64,000 bases of DNA, taken from the NCBI RefSeq assembly GCF_000336915.1, contig NZ_AOMD01000030.1:124509-188508 (forward strand), in the 5' to 3' direction. A program made the translations under genes and the position numbers. This DNA is from Halococcus saccharolyticus DSM 5350. GTDB taxonomy: Archaea > Halobacteriota > Halobacteria > Halobacteriales > Halococcaceae. The notes beneath the pieces were generated by a model that was not told the origin of the DNA, did not search any database, and worked only from the letters and a program-made list of their open reading frames with translations. Of this stretch, positions 27,041-37,732 are shown one piece after another (the stretch's first letter is position 1; each line of letters starts with the position of its first letter).

Positions 27041-27881
27041 GCCAGGGTGGTCTCTCTTCGGGGCTGGTTCCATCATCGTCGTTCGTCGTCTGAGCCACCG
27101 CTGAAGGAGTCTCGGCGACTGTCGAGCGCGGGGCGGTAACTGACGGCGATTCGGTCGTTGCCTTCGCAGCGTCCATATCCGGCCCGAACAGCTCGTCGAG
27201 TAGCGCGTCGGTCACCGCTGTGGCGGGACGATCGAAACACACCTGGCCGTCGGCGAGTCCGACGACGCGGTCGTAGCGCTCGCGCGCGAGGCGCACGTCG
27301 TGGAGGACGGTGACGAGCGTGCCGTCACCGACCGACTCCTCGAGCACGTCGAGCACGGTCGCGGTCGTCGAGGGATCGAGGTTGGCGGTGGGTTCGTCGG
27401 CCAACACTATCGGCGCGTCCTGGACGAGCGCGCGAGCGAGGGCGACGCGCTGGCGCTGGCCTGCACTGAGCGAACTCACGCGGGCGTCGGCCTTCTCGGC
27501 GAGGCCGACACGATCGAGCAACGAGAGCGCCGGGTCCGGGTCCACGGGCGCGAGCGGTTCGACGAGACCACGCCACCACGGGAGCGCGCCGAGCCGCCCG
27601 GCGAGCACGTTCGCGAGGGCGGTGCGCCGTCCGACCAGCGTCTCGCCCTGGTAGGCGAGCGCGACCGCGTCGCCTACCACGGGCTCGCCGTCGAGCAGCA
27701 CGCGACCGCTGTCGGGCTGGATCGCACCGCTCACCAGGCGCAACAGCGTGGTCTTGCCCGTGCCCGAAGGGCCGACGACGGCGACGTGCTCGCCGCTGGC
27801 GATTCCGAGGGAGACATCCCTTACTGCCCCGTCGTCGCCGAACGATTTCGTGACGCCGTCGAGCGTCAGCTCAGGACTCAT
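27033..27881 (-). CDS. phnC: PhnC-type ABC transporter ATP-binding protein
   Basis: A 282-aa ABC ATPase: Walker [10 protein letters not shown] (37-45), Q-loop YQGETL, signature [15 protein letters not shown], Walker [13 protein letters not shown] and switch His in LHDVRLA. It has a C-terminal low-complexity tail of ~55 residues. It overlaps phnD by 11 nt and phnE by 8 nt. The frame is open to 28019, but the ATG at 27881 gives the standard N-terminus. Confidence 0.88.
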   Translation of the reverse strand: MSPELTLDGVTKSFGDDGAVRDVSLGIASGEHVAVVGPSGTGKTTLLRLVSGAIQPDSGRVLLDGEPVVGDAVALAYQGETLVGRRTALANVLAGRLGALPWWRGLVEPLAPVDPDPALSLLDRVGLAEKADARVSSLSAGQRQRVALARALVQDAPIVLADEPTANLDPSTTATVLDVLEESVGDGTLVTVLHDVRLARERYDRVVGLADGQVCFDRPATAVTDALLDELFGPDMDAAKATTESPSVTAPRSTVAETPSAVAQTTNDDDGTSPEERPPWHV

Positions 27882-28809
27882 TCGCTGACGTTGCTGCGGC
27901 GTTCTCCGAGTCAAGCAACCCCATCGTCCGAACCGCCGAATCCAGCGTTTCGAACTGCTCGTGGCTCGTCTCGACGTACTCGTCGACGTTCTGCTGGTCG
28001 AGGATCGTCGACTTCCCACTCTCGTCGAGCCCCGTGAACGCCGTGCGGATGGCGTCGCGGGTGTCGGCGTCGAGCGTCTTCGCTGCGGCCCATGGGTAGT
28101 CCGCGAATCCGGGTGTCCGCCAGAGTTCGACGACGCTTTCGCCGATAGAACCCTCCTCGACGAGTGCGTCGTAGATGCGGGCGTTCAGCGCCCCCACGTC
28201 GCCGCTGGCGTTCGCGATAGCTTTCGCCGTGGCATCGTGCGCGCCGACGTGGGTGAGGTTCGCGAAGTCCCGCTTCGGGGCGAGGTCGTACTCGTTCCGG
28301 AGATAGTGCGTCGGCATCACCGTCCCGCTCGTGCTGATCGGATCGCCGAAGACGAGATCCAACTCGTCCGCTGAGGTGGCGACGTCGTTCATCTTCGACA
28401 GACCGGTCGACTCGTGGGTGATGAACGCCGAGTGCCACTTCGTCGAGCCGTTCTTCGAGCCGACGACGACGGCTTCGGCCCCGGCTCGGTGGTGGGCGAG
28501 CACGTACGAGACGCCACCGAAGTACGCGAAATCGACCTGTTCGGCGCTCATCGCCTGAACGAGGCCGGCGTAGTCCGCCGTCGTCCGCAACGTCACCGAC
28601 GCGTCGAGTTCCCCTTCGAGGTAGGACTTGAGTGCCTGGTTCTTCTCGATCGCCGTGTCGGGGTCGACGTCCGGAACGATCCCGACGGTCATCTCCAGTT
28701 GCTCCGAGGAGGCCACGGAGCCGAGACATCCACCCAGTGTTCCTACTCCTGCTGTCGCGATGGTACCCAAAGCTGCACGTCTCGATAGACCGCTGGCTGA
28801 CCGACCCAT
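27871..28809 (-). CDS. phnD: PhnD-type substrate-binding lipoprotein
   Basis: A 312-aa extracytoplasmic binding protein. The N-terminus has a Tat-type SRRAAL motif, a hydrophobic stretch and a lipobox LGGC, consistent with a Tat-exported lipoprotein, usual in haloarchaea. The body carries PhnD-like features: VGIVPDVDP at the start, [26 protein letters not shown] and PWAAAKTL. It starts at the ATG at 28809 (28824 also open) and is divergent from yqeC across 102 bp. The ligand is unknown: phosphonate/phosphite by family, a selenium oxyanion by context. Confidence 0.85.
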   Translation of the reverse strand: MGRSASGLSRRAALGTIATAGVGTLGGCLGSVASSEQLEMTVGIVPDVDPDTAIEKNQALKSYLEGELDASVTLRTTADYAGLVQAMSAEQVDFAYFGGVSYVLAHHRAGAEAVVVGSKNGSTKWHSAFITHESTGLSKMNDVATSADELDLVFGDPISTSGTVMPTHYLRNEYDLAPKRDFANLTHVGAHDATAKAIANASGDVGALNARIYDALVEEGSIGESVVELWRTPGFADYPWAAAKTLDADTRDAIRTAFTGLDESGKSTILDQQNVDEYVETSHEQFETLDSAVRTMGLLDSENAAATSANES

Positions 28810-28911
28810 GTCACGACACGGCATCCGCCGTCACATAATCGTTCCGACTCGACGGACGGCGGTCGGGCTTTTCGGCACAACGCTCATGTCGGACGGCGAG
28901 TACGGCAGGAT

Positions 28912-29667
28912 ATGCGACTCGCCGCCGCCCTCTCGCTCTCGACGCCCGAACTCGTCGCGTTCGTCGGGGCCGGTGGGAAGAAGACTGCAATGGGTCGCCT
29001 AGTGAGCGAGGCGGACGCCCGTGACCTCTGGGCCGGGTACACCACCACGACCCACACCCCGCCGCCGGAGTACCCACTCGTGCTGGCCGAGCCTGAACAC
29101 CTCGGGCAAGAACTCGCTCGAACCGACGACTCGCCGGTCGCGTTCGCACGTGAGGAGGTTCCGAACCCCGATCGCGCCGCCGAGAAAGTCCGGGGGTTCG
29201 CGCCTGGCGTGATCGACGACGCTTTCGAGTCGAGTCGGTTCGACTGGCTCTGCGTGAAGGCCGACGGCGCGCGCCGCCGCGGGTTCAAAGCGCCTGGCTC
29301 GGACGAGCCCGCGATTCCGAGCGCGAGCACCACCGTCGTCCCTGTCGTCTCGGTCGGCGTCGTCGGCGAACCTCTCGACGAAGAACACGTTCACCGGGTC
29401 GAGCGCGTGGCCGCGCTCACGGGGCTCGCGCGCGGCGAGCGTCTCACCGCCGACGCCGTCGGGCGGGTGCTGGCCCATCCCGACGGCGGCCTGAAGGGTG
29501 TGCCCGCGTCGGCGCGGGTCGTCCCGCTCGTAAACCAGGCCGACGCCGCCGATGACCGCCGGACTGCACGGGCAGTGCTCGAAGTCGCGTTCGAGCACAC
29601 CAACCGCTTCGATCGCGGGATCGTCGCCTCGCTCCGAAACGACACGATCGCCGTCGTCGAAGCTTGA
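28912..29667 (+). CDS. yqeC: YqeC-type selenium-dependent hydroxylase accessory protein
   Basis: A 251-aa P-loop protein: Walker A-like VGAGGKKT (18-25) near the N-terminus, a Thr-rich TTTTHTPPPEYP segment, and VKADGARRRGFKAP, which are landmarks of YqeC. The biochemical role is unknown; the gene is a phylogenetic marker of SDMH together with selD and yqeB. Divergent from phnD, convergent with adenine deaminase. The length agrees with bacterial YqeC (~250 aa). Confidence 0.88.
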   Translation: MRLAAALSLSTPELVAFVGAGGKKTAMGRLVSEADARDLWAGYTTTTHTPPPEYPLVLAEPEHLGQELARTDDSPVAFAREEVPNPDRAAEKVRGFAPGVIDDAFESSRFDWLCVKADGARRRGFKAPGSDEPAIPSASTTVVPVVSVGVVGEPLDEEHVHRVERVAALTGLARGERLTADAVGRVLAHPDGGLKGVPASARVVPLVNQADAADDRRTARAVLEVAFEHTNRFDRGIVASLRNDTIAVVEA

Positions 29668-29697
29668 TGACTGGTGTGACGTGAGACGGAATTCGAC

Positions 29698-31386
29698 TCA
29701 CTCGACGACCGCATCGACGTACTCCATCGACACGACATCGACGAGACCGTTGTTGGTGAGCCGGAGTTCGGGGATGACTTCGAGCGAGAGGAAGGAGAGT
29801 TCCATGATGCCGCCGTCGTGATCGAGCCCGATCTCTCGTGCTGCGTCCTCGACCGCGCCGAACTCTTCCGCGACGGTTTCGAGCGGCTCGTCCGACATGA
29901 GCCCCGCGACCGGGAGCGAGAGTGCGGTCATCCCATCCTCCTCGGCGTCTGCTGCTCCGGATTCAGGGTCGTAGGCCGCCACGCCGCCGCCGATCTCTCG
30001 GAGGTGGTTTGCGATCCTCGCCATCGCCTCGTGGGACGTGCCCGCGACCACGACGTTGTGGGCGTCGTGGGCAACGGTGCTGCCGACTGCGCCGCGGTCG
30101 AGTCCGAGGCCGTGAACGAACCCGCGACCGACGCCGCCGCCCGCGCCGTGGCGCTCGATCACCGCGAGCGAGAGCACGTCTTCGTCGGTGTCGGGACGAA
30201 GCACGCCCTCGGACCGGGGAACCTCGGTCTCCAGCCGTGCGGTCTGGAGACCACCGATGGCGTCGATGGCCCGCACCGCAACCGGGCCGTCGCCCCCTGT
30301 CGCCTCGATCGCGAGGTCCGCTCCGTCGACTGGATCGAACGAGACGGTGTCGGTCGGAACAGTCGAGGACGGTGGTTTCTCGCGGTCCGTGGTCGGATCG
30401 AGCACGCCGTCGATCAGGACGTGCTCGACGGTCCACGAGTCGAGATCGGAGAGCAGCACGAGGTCGGCGGGCGAACCTGGCCGGAGCCGTCCGAACGGGA
30501 GGTCGTAGCTCTCGGCGGTGTTGATCGTCGCCAGCTGGACTGCGGTGACGGGATCGACTCCCTCACCGATTGCCTTCGCGACCGCGAAATCGACGCCGCC
30601 GTGCTCGGTGAGGTCGGTCACGTCGCGGTCGTCAGTGCAGAGCGACAGCCACCGACTGCCGACCGCTTCAACGAGGCCGAGCAGATCGGCGAGGTTCTTG
30701 CTCGACGACCCTTCTCTGAGGTAGACCCGGAGGCCGACGTCGGCCTTCGCGCGCGCTTCGTCGAGCGTGATGCTCTCGTGGTCGGAGTCGAGGTATCGCG
30801 CCGCCTCGTGGAGATCGGCTCCCCGCACCCGAGGCATATGGCCGTCGACCGGTAGTCCGCGCTCGCGGGCGGCGTCGATCTTCGCGTGAACAGTCGAATC
30901 GCCGGCGACCACCCCAGGAACGTTCATGACCTCGCCGAGCGCCACCACGTCCGGCGCGTCGAGCAGTTCCGCCACGGCGTCGGGGTCGAGGGTCGCGCCG
31001 GCGTCCTGAAGGCCCGAGGCCGGCACGCTCGACGGTACGGTGAACCTCGCCTTGAGCGGGGTGTGTTCGGCGTCCTCGATGACGGCCCGGACGCCAGCCG
31101 CGCCGCAGACGTTCGCGATCTCGTGGGGGTCGTGGATCACGCTCGTCACGCCCCGCGGGACCACCGCCGCGCCGTATCTCGGCAGCGTCACCATCGACGA
31201 CTCGACGTGCATGTGGGCGTCGATCAGCCCGGGTGCGATATACTCGGCCTCGATCTCGCGCTCGGCCGGCCGCTCGTCGAGCGCGACGATGACTCCGTCG
31301 TCGATTGCGACCGCCCCGTCCTCAAGAGTACCGGTGTGGACGTTCACGAGCGTCCCGCGCACGACGGTGTCGACGCGATCGCTCAT
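29698..31386 (-). CDS. ade: Adenine deaminase
   Basis: A 562-aa AdeC-type enzyme converting adenine to hypoxanthine and ammonia. Family motifs: APGLIDAHMHVESSMV, VIHDPHEIANV, DGHMPRVRG, LCTDDRDVTDL, and the C-terminal SVAHDAHNVVVAG-like segment. The length is typical (550-600 aa). The frame continues upstream to 32121, but the ATG at 31386 matches the family start and overlaps the stop of the preceding deaminase gene (ATGA), so the two form an operon. It feeds hypoxanthine to the molybdenum hydroxylases. Confidence 0.93.
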   Translation of the reverse strand: MSDRVDTVVRGTLVNVHTGTLEDGAVAIDDGVIVALDERPAEREIEAEYIAPGLIDAHMHVESSMVTLPRYGAAVVPRGVTSVIHDPHEIANVCGAAGVRAVIEDAEHTPLKARFTVPSSVPASGLQDAGATLDPDAVAELLDAPDVVALGEVMNVPGVVAGDSTVHAKIDAARERGLPVDGHMPRVRGADLHEAARYLDSDHESITLDEARAKADVGLRVYLREGSSSKNLADLLGLVEAVGSRWLSLCTDDRDVTDLTEHGGVDFAVAKAIGEGVDPVTAVQLATINTAESYDLPFGRLRPGSPADLVLLSDLDSWTVEHVLIDGVLDPTTDREKPPSSTVPTDTVSFDPVDGADLAIEATGGDGPVAVRAIDAIGGLQTARLETEVPRSEGVLRPDTDEDVLSLAVIERHGAGGGVGRGFVHGLGLDRGAVGSTVAHDAHNVVVAGTSHEAMARIANHLREIGGGVAAYDPESGAADAEEDGMTALSLPVAGLMSDEPLETVAEEFGAVEDAAREIGLDHDGGIMELSFLSLEVIPELRLTNNGLVDVVSMEYVDAVVE

Positions 31387-32702
31387 GGAACCGGCTCGTC
31401 GGCGACCGCGTCGAGGTCGAGATCGACAGCACGAGCCTCCTCGCGGATCGCACGGGCGTCGGCGACCGTGAGTTCGCCGTCCTCGTAGAGCACCTCGCCG
31501 TCGACCATCGTGAACGCGACGTCGTCGCCGTGGGCCGCGAACACGAGGTGTGAGAGGACGTCGTGCAGCGGCGTCGCGCGCGTCAGATCGGTCGTGAGCC
31601 CGACGATGTCGGCCTTCCACCCCTCGCGGAGCTTCCCGACCTGTTCGAATCCGGCAGCGGTCGCGCCGTTGATCGTCGCCATCTCGAACACCGTCTCGGC
31701 GGGCGTGCTCGTGGGATCGAGCGCATCGACCTTCTGGAGCAGACTCGCCTGGCGCATCTCGGTGAACGGGTCGAGGGTGTTGTTGCACGGCGGCCCGTCG
31801 TTGCCGAGCGCGACGTTGATTCCGCGGTCGAGGTAGTCCGGGATCGGTGCGATTCCCGAGGCGAGCTTCATGTTCGAGGAGGGGCAGTAGGTGACGTGGG
31901 TGCCGGTCTCGGCGAGCACCTCGCGCTCGGTCTCGTCGGTGTGGACGCAGTGGGCGAGCACGACGTCCTCGCCGGTGATCCCGACCTCGTCGAGCCAGTG
32001 GATGTTGCGGTGGCCGGTCTCGCGCTCGACGGTCGCGATCTCGTCCTCGTTCTCGCTCGCGTGGGTGTGGATGCGGACGCCGTCGTACCGGTCGGTGAGT
32101 TCGCGAACGCCCCGGAGACACTCCTCGGTACAGCTCACCGCGAACCGCGGCGTCACCGCGTATCGGATGCGGTCGTCGAACGCGCCGTGGTACTCCCGGA
32201 TGAGCCGCTCGCTCTCGTCGAGGCCTGCGTCAGTTTCTTCGAGAAGGCCATCGGGCGATTCCTTGTCCATCAGGACCTTCCCCAGTCGCCCACGAATCCC
32301 CAGCTCGCCGGCGGCCTCGAACGCTCGATCGGCGTGGGCGACCGAGAGGTGATCCACACACGTGGTCGTCCCGCTCTCGATGAGTTCGAGATACCCGAGT
32401 TTGGCGGCGACTTCCATCTGATCGCCGTCGAGGGTCGCCTCCATCGGGAGGATGTAGTCGAACAGCCAGTCCAGCAGCGCGGTGTCGTCCGCGATCCCTC
32501 GCCCCAAACTCTGGACCGAGTGGATGTGACCGCCGACCAGGCCCGGTGCGAGTACGTCGTACTCCGCGGTCGGGTGGTCGGGGTAGCGATCCTCCAGCTC
32601 CGCTGCGTCGCCGACGGCGTCGATCCGGTCGTCCTCGACCACGACCGCGCCGTCGTGGATGACCGTGTGCGCGTCGGCGACGACGGTGCCAGCCAATAGC
32701 AT
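31383..32702 (-). CDS. Amidohydrolase deaminase (guanine/8-oxoguanine/deoxyadenosine deaminase type)
   Basis: A 439-aa zinc-type deaminase of the AtzB/TrzA/guanine deaminase group: GGHIHSVQSLGRGIADDT (HxH), RIHTHASE, LAHCVHTDETE and ALGNDGPPCNNTLD (metal Asp). Coupled to adenine deaminase by an ATGA overlap, so it probably works in the same purine salvage/catabolic step, guanine to xanthine being the obvious candidate. 5'-deoxyadenosine or 8-oxoguanine deaminase cannot be excluded. It is divergent from ygeY; a minus-strand CCTTTTT box lies ~30 nt upstream. Confidence 0.8.
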   Translation of the reverse strand: MLLAGTVVADAHTVIHDGAVVVEDDRIDAVGDAAELEDRYPDHPTAEYDVLAPGLVGGHIHSVQSLGRGIADDTALLDWLFDYILPMEATLDGDQMEVAAKLGYLELIESGTTTCVDHLSVAHADRAFEAAGELGIRGRLGKVLMDKESPDGLLEETDAGLDESERLIREYHGAFDDRIRYAVTPRFAVSCTEECLRGVRELTDRYDGVRIHTHASENEDEIATVERETGHRNIHWLDEVGITGEDVVLAHCVHTDETEREVLAETGTHVTYCPSSNMKLASGIAPIPDYLDRGINVALGNDGPPCNNTLDPFTEMRQASLLQKVDALDPTSTPAETVFEMATINGATAAGFEQVGKLREGWKADIVGLTTDLTRATPLHDVLSHLVFAAHGDDVAFTMVDGEVLYEDGELTVADARAIREEARAVDLDLDAVADEPVP

Positions 32703-32920
32703 AACCGAGTACCGGTCGCCGGTCGACGAACAAAAAGGTTGCTAGCCGTTGGCCGACGGCCGTTCCGGATGCACAGCCGGTCTCGATGGCCGCGAAGGCG
32801 CTGCTTTCAGCGACAGCGGTTCGATCGCCTGGTCCGGCGTTGCTTCGTGGTGGCGTTCGTCAATCCTTGTCGGCTCCGGTAGCTATAAGATGCCGAGTGG
32901 AAAACACACGACCGATCACG

Positions 32921-34150
32921 ATGAGCGTCGAAAGCGCACAGCCCGCCATCCAGGAGTGGGTATCGGACCATCGCAAGGACTGCATCGAATTCCTTCAGGA
33001 CCTGATTGCGATCCCGTCGGCCACCACCGTGGGCGAGGATGAGGAAGAGATCGCCAAACGAATTCAGGCCGAAATGGAGGAGCTAAACTACGACGAGGTC
33101 TTCCTCGACGACCTCGGCAACGTCCACGGCGTCATCGAGGGCGAGAACGAGGGCGCGGTCATGCTCAACTCCCACATCGACACGGTGGGCTACGGCGACC
33201 GCGACGCGTGGGAACACGATCCCTACGCCGGCGAGATCGAGGACGGCACGCTGTACGGCCTCGGCGCAAGCGACATGTTGTGTGCGATGGCCGCTCAGGT
33301 CTACGGCGGCGGCGCGCTCGCCGCGCTCGACGTCACTCCCAAGCACGACGTCTACGTCACCGGCGAGCTGATGGAGGAAGTGAGTGAAGGCCACGCGATG
33401 GAGTTCGTCGACGAGGAGCTCGATATCGATCTCAAGCGAGTGGTGATCGGCGAGGCCAGCGAGATGAACGTCAAGCGCGGCCATCGCGGACGCTGCGAGC
33501 TCAAGATCGAGCTCGAAGGCGCATCGTGTCACGCGAGCGCCCCCGAGCGCGGCGTCAACCCGCTGTACCACGCCGCGTCGATCGTCGACCGCATCGAGGA
33601 GTTGAACGAGGAGACCGCGGATCACGAGTTCCTCGGGGCGGGCACCGTCGCCGCGACGAACCTTGAGGTCGACACGCCCTCGAACAACGCCGTCCCGGCG
33701 GCCGCGACGGTCTATGTCGACCGCCGGCTCACTCTCGGCGAGAACGAACAGACCGCCCACACCGAGCTCGAAGACGCCGTGGACGCCGCTGTCGACGAGT
33801 ACGGCGACGACGTCGAGGCGACCATCGAGACCCTGAACTTCGACACGCCGTCGTGGACGGGCTACGAGATGGAGTCGAAGAAGTACTACCCGACGTGGCT
33901 GCTCGACGAGGACCACCCGCTCGTCCAGGACACCTACGAGGTCGTCGACAGCGTGCTCGATTCCGAGGTGGAGATCACCAAGTGGACGTTCTCGACCAGC
34001 GGGAACTACACCATGGGCGTCGCCGAGATCCCCACCATCGGGTTCGGCCCCTCGTGGGAGGAGTACGCCCACACCGCCCGGGACCAGGTCGAGGTCGACG
34101 ACGTCATCGACGCGTGTGCGGTCAACGCCGCGCTCGGCCGCGAGCTCTGA
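32921..34150 (+). CDS. ygeY: YgeY-family selenium-metabolism-linked M20 hydrolase
   Basis: A 409-aa M20 metallohydrolase. Metal/catalytic sites: MLNSHIDTVG (HxD), GLGASDM (Asp), GELMEEVSEG (Glu-Glu) and a C-terminal AHTARDQ His. YgeY-specific stretches include GHRGRCELKIELEGASCH, ASAPERGVNPLYH, FDTPSWTGYEM with YYPTWLLDEDHPLV, and TKWTFSTSGNYTMG; these separate it from ArgE/DapE. In bacterial urate fermentation clusters YgeY cleaves a ring-opened intermediate. The ATG at 32921 is favoured over upstream in-frame codons (32786). Confidence 0.9.
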   Translation: MSVESAQPAIQEWVSDHRKDCIEFLQDLIAIPSATTVGEDEEEIAKRIQAEMEELNYDEVFLDDLGNVHGVIEGENEGAVMLNSHIDTVGYGDRDAWEHDPYAGEIEDGTLYGLGASDMLCAMAAQVYGGGALAALDVTPKHDVYVTGELMEEVSEGHAMEFVDEELDIDLKRVVIGEASEMNVKRGHRGRCELKIELEGASCHASAPERGVNPLYHAASIVDRIEELNEETADHEFLGAGTVAATNLEVDTPSNNAVPAAATVYVDRRLTLGENEQTAHTELEDAVDAAVDEYGDDVEATIETLNFDTPSWTGYEMESKKYYPTWLLDEDHPLVQDTYEVVDSVLDSEVEITKWTFSTSGNYTMGVAEIPTIGFGPSWEEYAHTARDQVEVDDVIDACAVNAALGREL

Positions 34151-34292
34151 ACGGCCGACGGCTTCGAAGACACCCGATCCACGACCACCGACTTCCGACC
34201 GACGATTTTTCGCCGCCGTCGATCGTCCCAGCAGCGCGGCTCAGCGACTCACGATGGGTGTGCTGTCTGGAAAACGGAGTGGCGGGCGTTCG

Positions 34293-35375
34293 CTACTCGA
34301 CGACGGTGGTGCCGTCGCCGGATTCGAGCGCGTCGACCGCGTTGTCGAGCGACGCGATGACCGCGCGGCGCTCGCGCTCCGAGTCACCTTCGACGAACTC
34401 GCAGGCGGCCGCGACTTTCGGACCCATGCTGCCTTCGGGGAACTGGCCGTCGTCGAGGTGCTCGCGCATCTCGGCCGCGCTCGCCTCGTCGATCCGGCGC
34501 TCGTCGGGCGTTCCGAAGTCGACGTACGCCCCGTCGGCGTCGGTCAGGATGACGAGGATGTCGGCGTCGAGAACGTGGCCGATGACCTGGGTCAGTCGAT
34601 CCTTGTCCACGACGGCGTCGTAGCCGTCGATCTCGCCGCGGTGGCGCGCGACCGGCACACCGCCGCCGCCGCCGCAGATCACGAGGTCGCGCTGGTCGAT
34701 CAACCGCTTGACGGGCGTTTCCTCGACGATGCCCTTCGGCTCTGGCGAGGGAACCACTCGGCGGTAGTCGGTGTCGCCGGTGTCGCGGACCTCTCTGACT
34801 GTCATGCCAGCCTCGCGCATCTCGTCGGCCTTCGCTGCGTCGACGAACGGCCCGACCGGCTTGGTGGGGTTCTCAAGCGCCGGATCGTCGGGATCGATGA
34901 CGGTCTGGGTCAGGATCGTCGCCACCGGGACGTGCTTCCAGCGCTGTTCGAGCTGGCGGTACATCTGCTGGCAGAGCATGTACCCGATCCAGCCCTGGGA
35001 CATCGCGCCGCAGGCTTCGAGCGGCTGGGCCGGCGGCTCGCCCTGCTCCTGTTGGAGGAGGAGCGAGCCCACCTGCGGGCCGTTGCCGTGGGTGAGGACG
35101 ACCTTGTAGCCCGCCTTCATCAGCTCGACGACCTGGGCCGCAGTTCGCTCGACCGCCTCCATCTGCTCGGCGAAGGTGCCCTCGGCGTCGGGCGGCTTGA
35201 TCGCGTTCCCGCCGAGAGCGACCACACACAGCGGCTTCTCGCGCGGCGTCCCCCAGAACCGAGGCGGCTCGACGTCGAGATCGAACTTGGGGTCGTCGCC
35301 GATGGGTTCGTACTCCGAGGCGTCTTCGTCGGCTTCGGATTCCGGTTCCGCTCCCGATTCGGATTCTCGAGTCAC
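34293..35375 (-). CDS. arcC: Carbamate kinase
   Basis: A 360-aa amino-acid-kinase-fold enzyme making ATP from carbamoyl phosphate and ADP. Motifs: VVALGGNAI, LTHGNGPQVG, CGAMSQGWIGYML, ICGGGGGVPV and TDADGAY. It is ~50 residues longer than usual owing to an acidic N-terminal extension (residues 1-45). It follows ygeW by 4 nt, so carbamoyl phosphate released by the transferase can be used directly for substrate-level phosphorylation. The E. coli counterpart is yqeA in the same type of cluster. Confidence 0.92.
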   Translation of the reverse strand: MTRESESGAEPESEADEDASEYEPIGDDPKFDLDVEPPRFWGTPREKPLCVVALGGNAIKPPDAEGTFAEQMEAVERTAAQVVELMKAGYKVVLTHGNGPQVGSLLLQQEQGEPPAQPLEACGAMSQGWIGYMLCQQMYRQLEQRWKHVPVATILTQTVIDPDDPALENPTKPVGPFVDAAKADEMREAGMTVREVRDTGDTDYRRVVPSPEPKGIVEETPVKRLIDQRDLVICGGGGGVPVARHRGEIDGYDAVVDKDRLTQVIGHVLDADILVILTDADGAYVDFGTPDERRIDEASAAEMREHLDDGQFPEGSMGPKVAAACEFVEGDSERERRAVIASLDNAVDALESGDGTTVVE

Positions 35376-35379
35376 GAGC

Positions 35380-36396
35380 TTACCAGCCGCGCCCGCCCAT
35401 CGTGAGCGCCATCAGCGCCTTCTGGGCGTGCATCCGGTTGCCGGCCTGGTCGTAGATCACGCTCTGGGGACCGTCCATCACCGCGTCGGTTGCCTCGAAG
35501 CCGCGCTTCGCGGGCAGGCAGTGCATGTAGTTCGCGTCGGGGTTCGCGTTGCGCATCATTGCCTCGTCGCAGATCCAGTCGGTGTGCTGGTCGTGGATCT
35601 CCTTTTCGGCGTCGGTGCCGCGCTCGCCGACCTTGTACGAAACCCAGTGTTTCGGGTAGACCACGTCGGCGTCGCGGAACGCCCGCTCCATGTCGTTCTC
35701 TATCGTGAAGTCGACGTTCGCCGTCTCGGCGTTGTCCTCCGCCTGATCGACGATTTCCGGGTCGAGATCGATGTCCTTGGGGTGGGCGAGCGTGACGTTC
35801 GCACCCATCTTCGTGAACCCGAGAACCGACGAGTGAGGGACGCTGACCGGTCGCCGGACCTCGGGCGCGTAGGCGTACGAGATCACGAAGTTCTGGTCCT
35901 CGATCGCACCCTTGTGCTCGCGCACCGTCTGGAGGTCGGCGAGCGTCTGACAGGGGTGATAGGTGTCACACTGCATGTTGTAGACAGGAATATCGGCCCC
36001 TTCCTGATACGAGCGCATGATTTCGGTCCCCCGGGGGTACTCGAAGTCGACCGCGCCGCCGAGCACGCGCACTGCGAGCGCGTGGCCGTACTGCGAGAGG
36101 ATTTTCGCGGTTTCCTTGGCGGATTCGCCGTGTTCGAGCTGGAGCTGGTCCGGCGACATGATGTGGGGGTAGCCGCCGAGCTGGTTGATGCCCGCCTCGA
36201 AGGAGTTGCGAGTGCGGGTCGAGGTGTTGTAGAACAGCTCGAACAGCGAGTGCCCGGTGAGCGCGTCGTAGTGGCTCCAGTCGCCCTGGGCGAACTCGGC
36301 TTTCAGTTGGTCTGCGACATCGAGGACGGTGGTGAGCTCGTCCTTCGACCACTCCTGGGTCGTGATCATGTCCTTACCGCGGAGATCAGTTTGCAT
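35380..36396 (-). CDS. ygeW: YgeW-like carbamoyltransferase
   Basis: A 338-aa aspartate/ornithine carbamoyltransferase-family protein. The carbamoyl-phosphate motif NTSTRTRNSF, QCDTYHPCQTLADL and MHCLPA are intact. The segment ADVVYPKHWVSYKVGERG resembles YgeW and replaces the SMG loop that binds ornithine in OTC, so ornithine is not the likely acceptor. Followed after 4 nt by carbamate kinase. In bacterial clusters YgeW acts in the phosphorolytic direction on a carbamoylated purine fragment. The ATG at 36396 is chosen; the longer frame to 36588 adds an untypical basic leader. Confidence 0.85.
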   Translation of the reverse strand: MQTDLRGKDMITTQEWSKDELTTVLDVADQLKAEFAQGDWSHYDALTGHSLFELFYNTSTRTRNSFEAGINQLGGYPHIMSPDQLQLEHGESAKETAKILSQYGHALAVRVLGGAVDFEYPRGTEIMRSYQEGADIPVYNMQCDTYHPCQTLADLQTVREHKGAIEDQNFVISYAYAPEVRRPVSVPHSSVLGFTKMGANVTLAHPKDIDLDPEIVDQAEDNAETANVDFTIENDMERAFRDADVVYPKHWVSYKVGERGTDAEKEIHDQHTDWICDEAMMRNANPDANYMHCLPAKRGFEATDAVMDGPQSVIYDQAGNRMHAQKALMALTMGGRGW

Positions 36397-36411
36397 GGTA
36401 TCGACTCTCCC

Positions 36412-36430
36412 TACCTGGCAGTGGCAGGTA
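36412..36430. promoter_or_regulatory. Inverted repeat upstream of ygeW (possible operator)
   Basis: A 19-nt inverted repeat with arms TACCTG/CAGGTA (extendable to 9 nt with one mismatch) starts 16 nt before the ygeW ATG, in the divergent region shared with the LLM flavoprotein gene. It could be an operator or an RNA hairpin in the ygeW leader. Confidence 0.4.
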
Positions 36431-36629
36431 TGGTGTGACCTGTGACGGCCCCTCGAATAAAACTTCCGTCGACGCAGTTCGACCCGCAACGAGTGCGTAA
36501 TCGGGGCGTCCACCGACCGTACATTCGGCAGACTGCCGGTCGGGAGACGGTGATGTTCGCGACCGACCGTCACGCCACGCGGACCCATACGCTTTTCAAG
36601 GTGGTTGTTGTAGGAGGGGAGGAACCGCT

Positions 36630-37649
<1,020 letters not shown>

Positions 37650-37732
37650 GCTATCTGAGCGCGACCCGGCAGGTGCGTCGTCGTTACCAGCGCGCGTAAC
37701 GTGGTCCAGCCGGCTTTCCTCGCGGGAACGCG

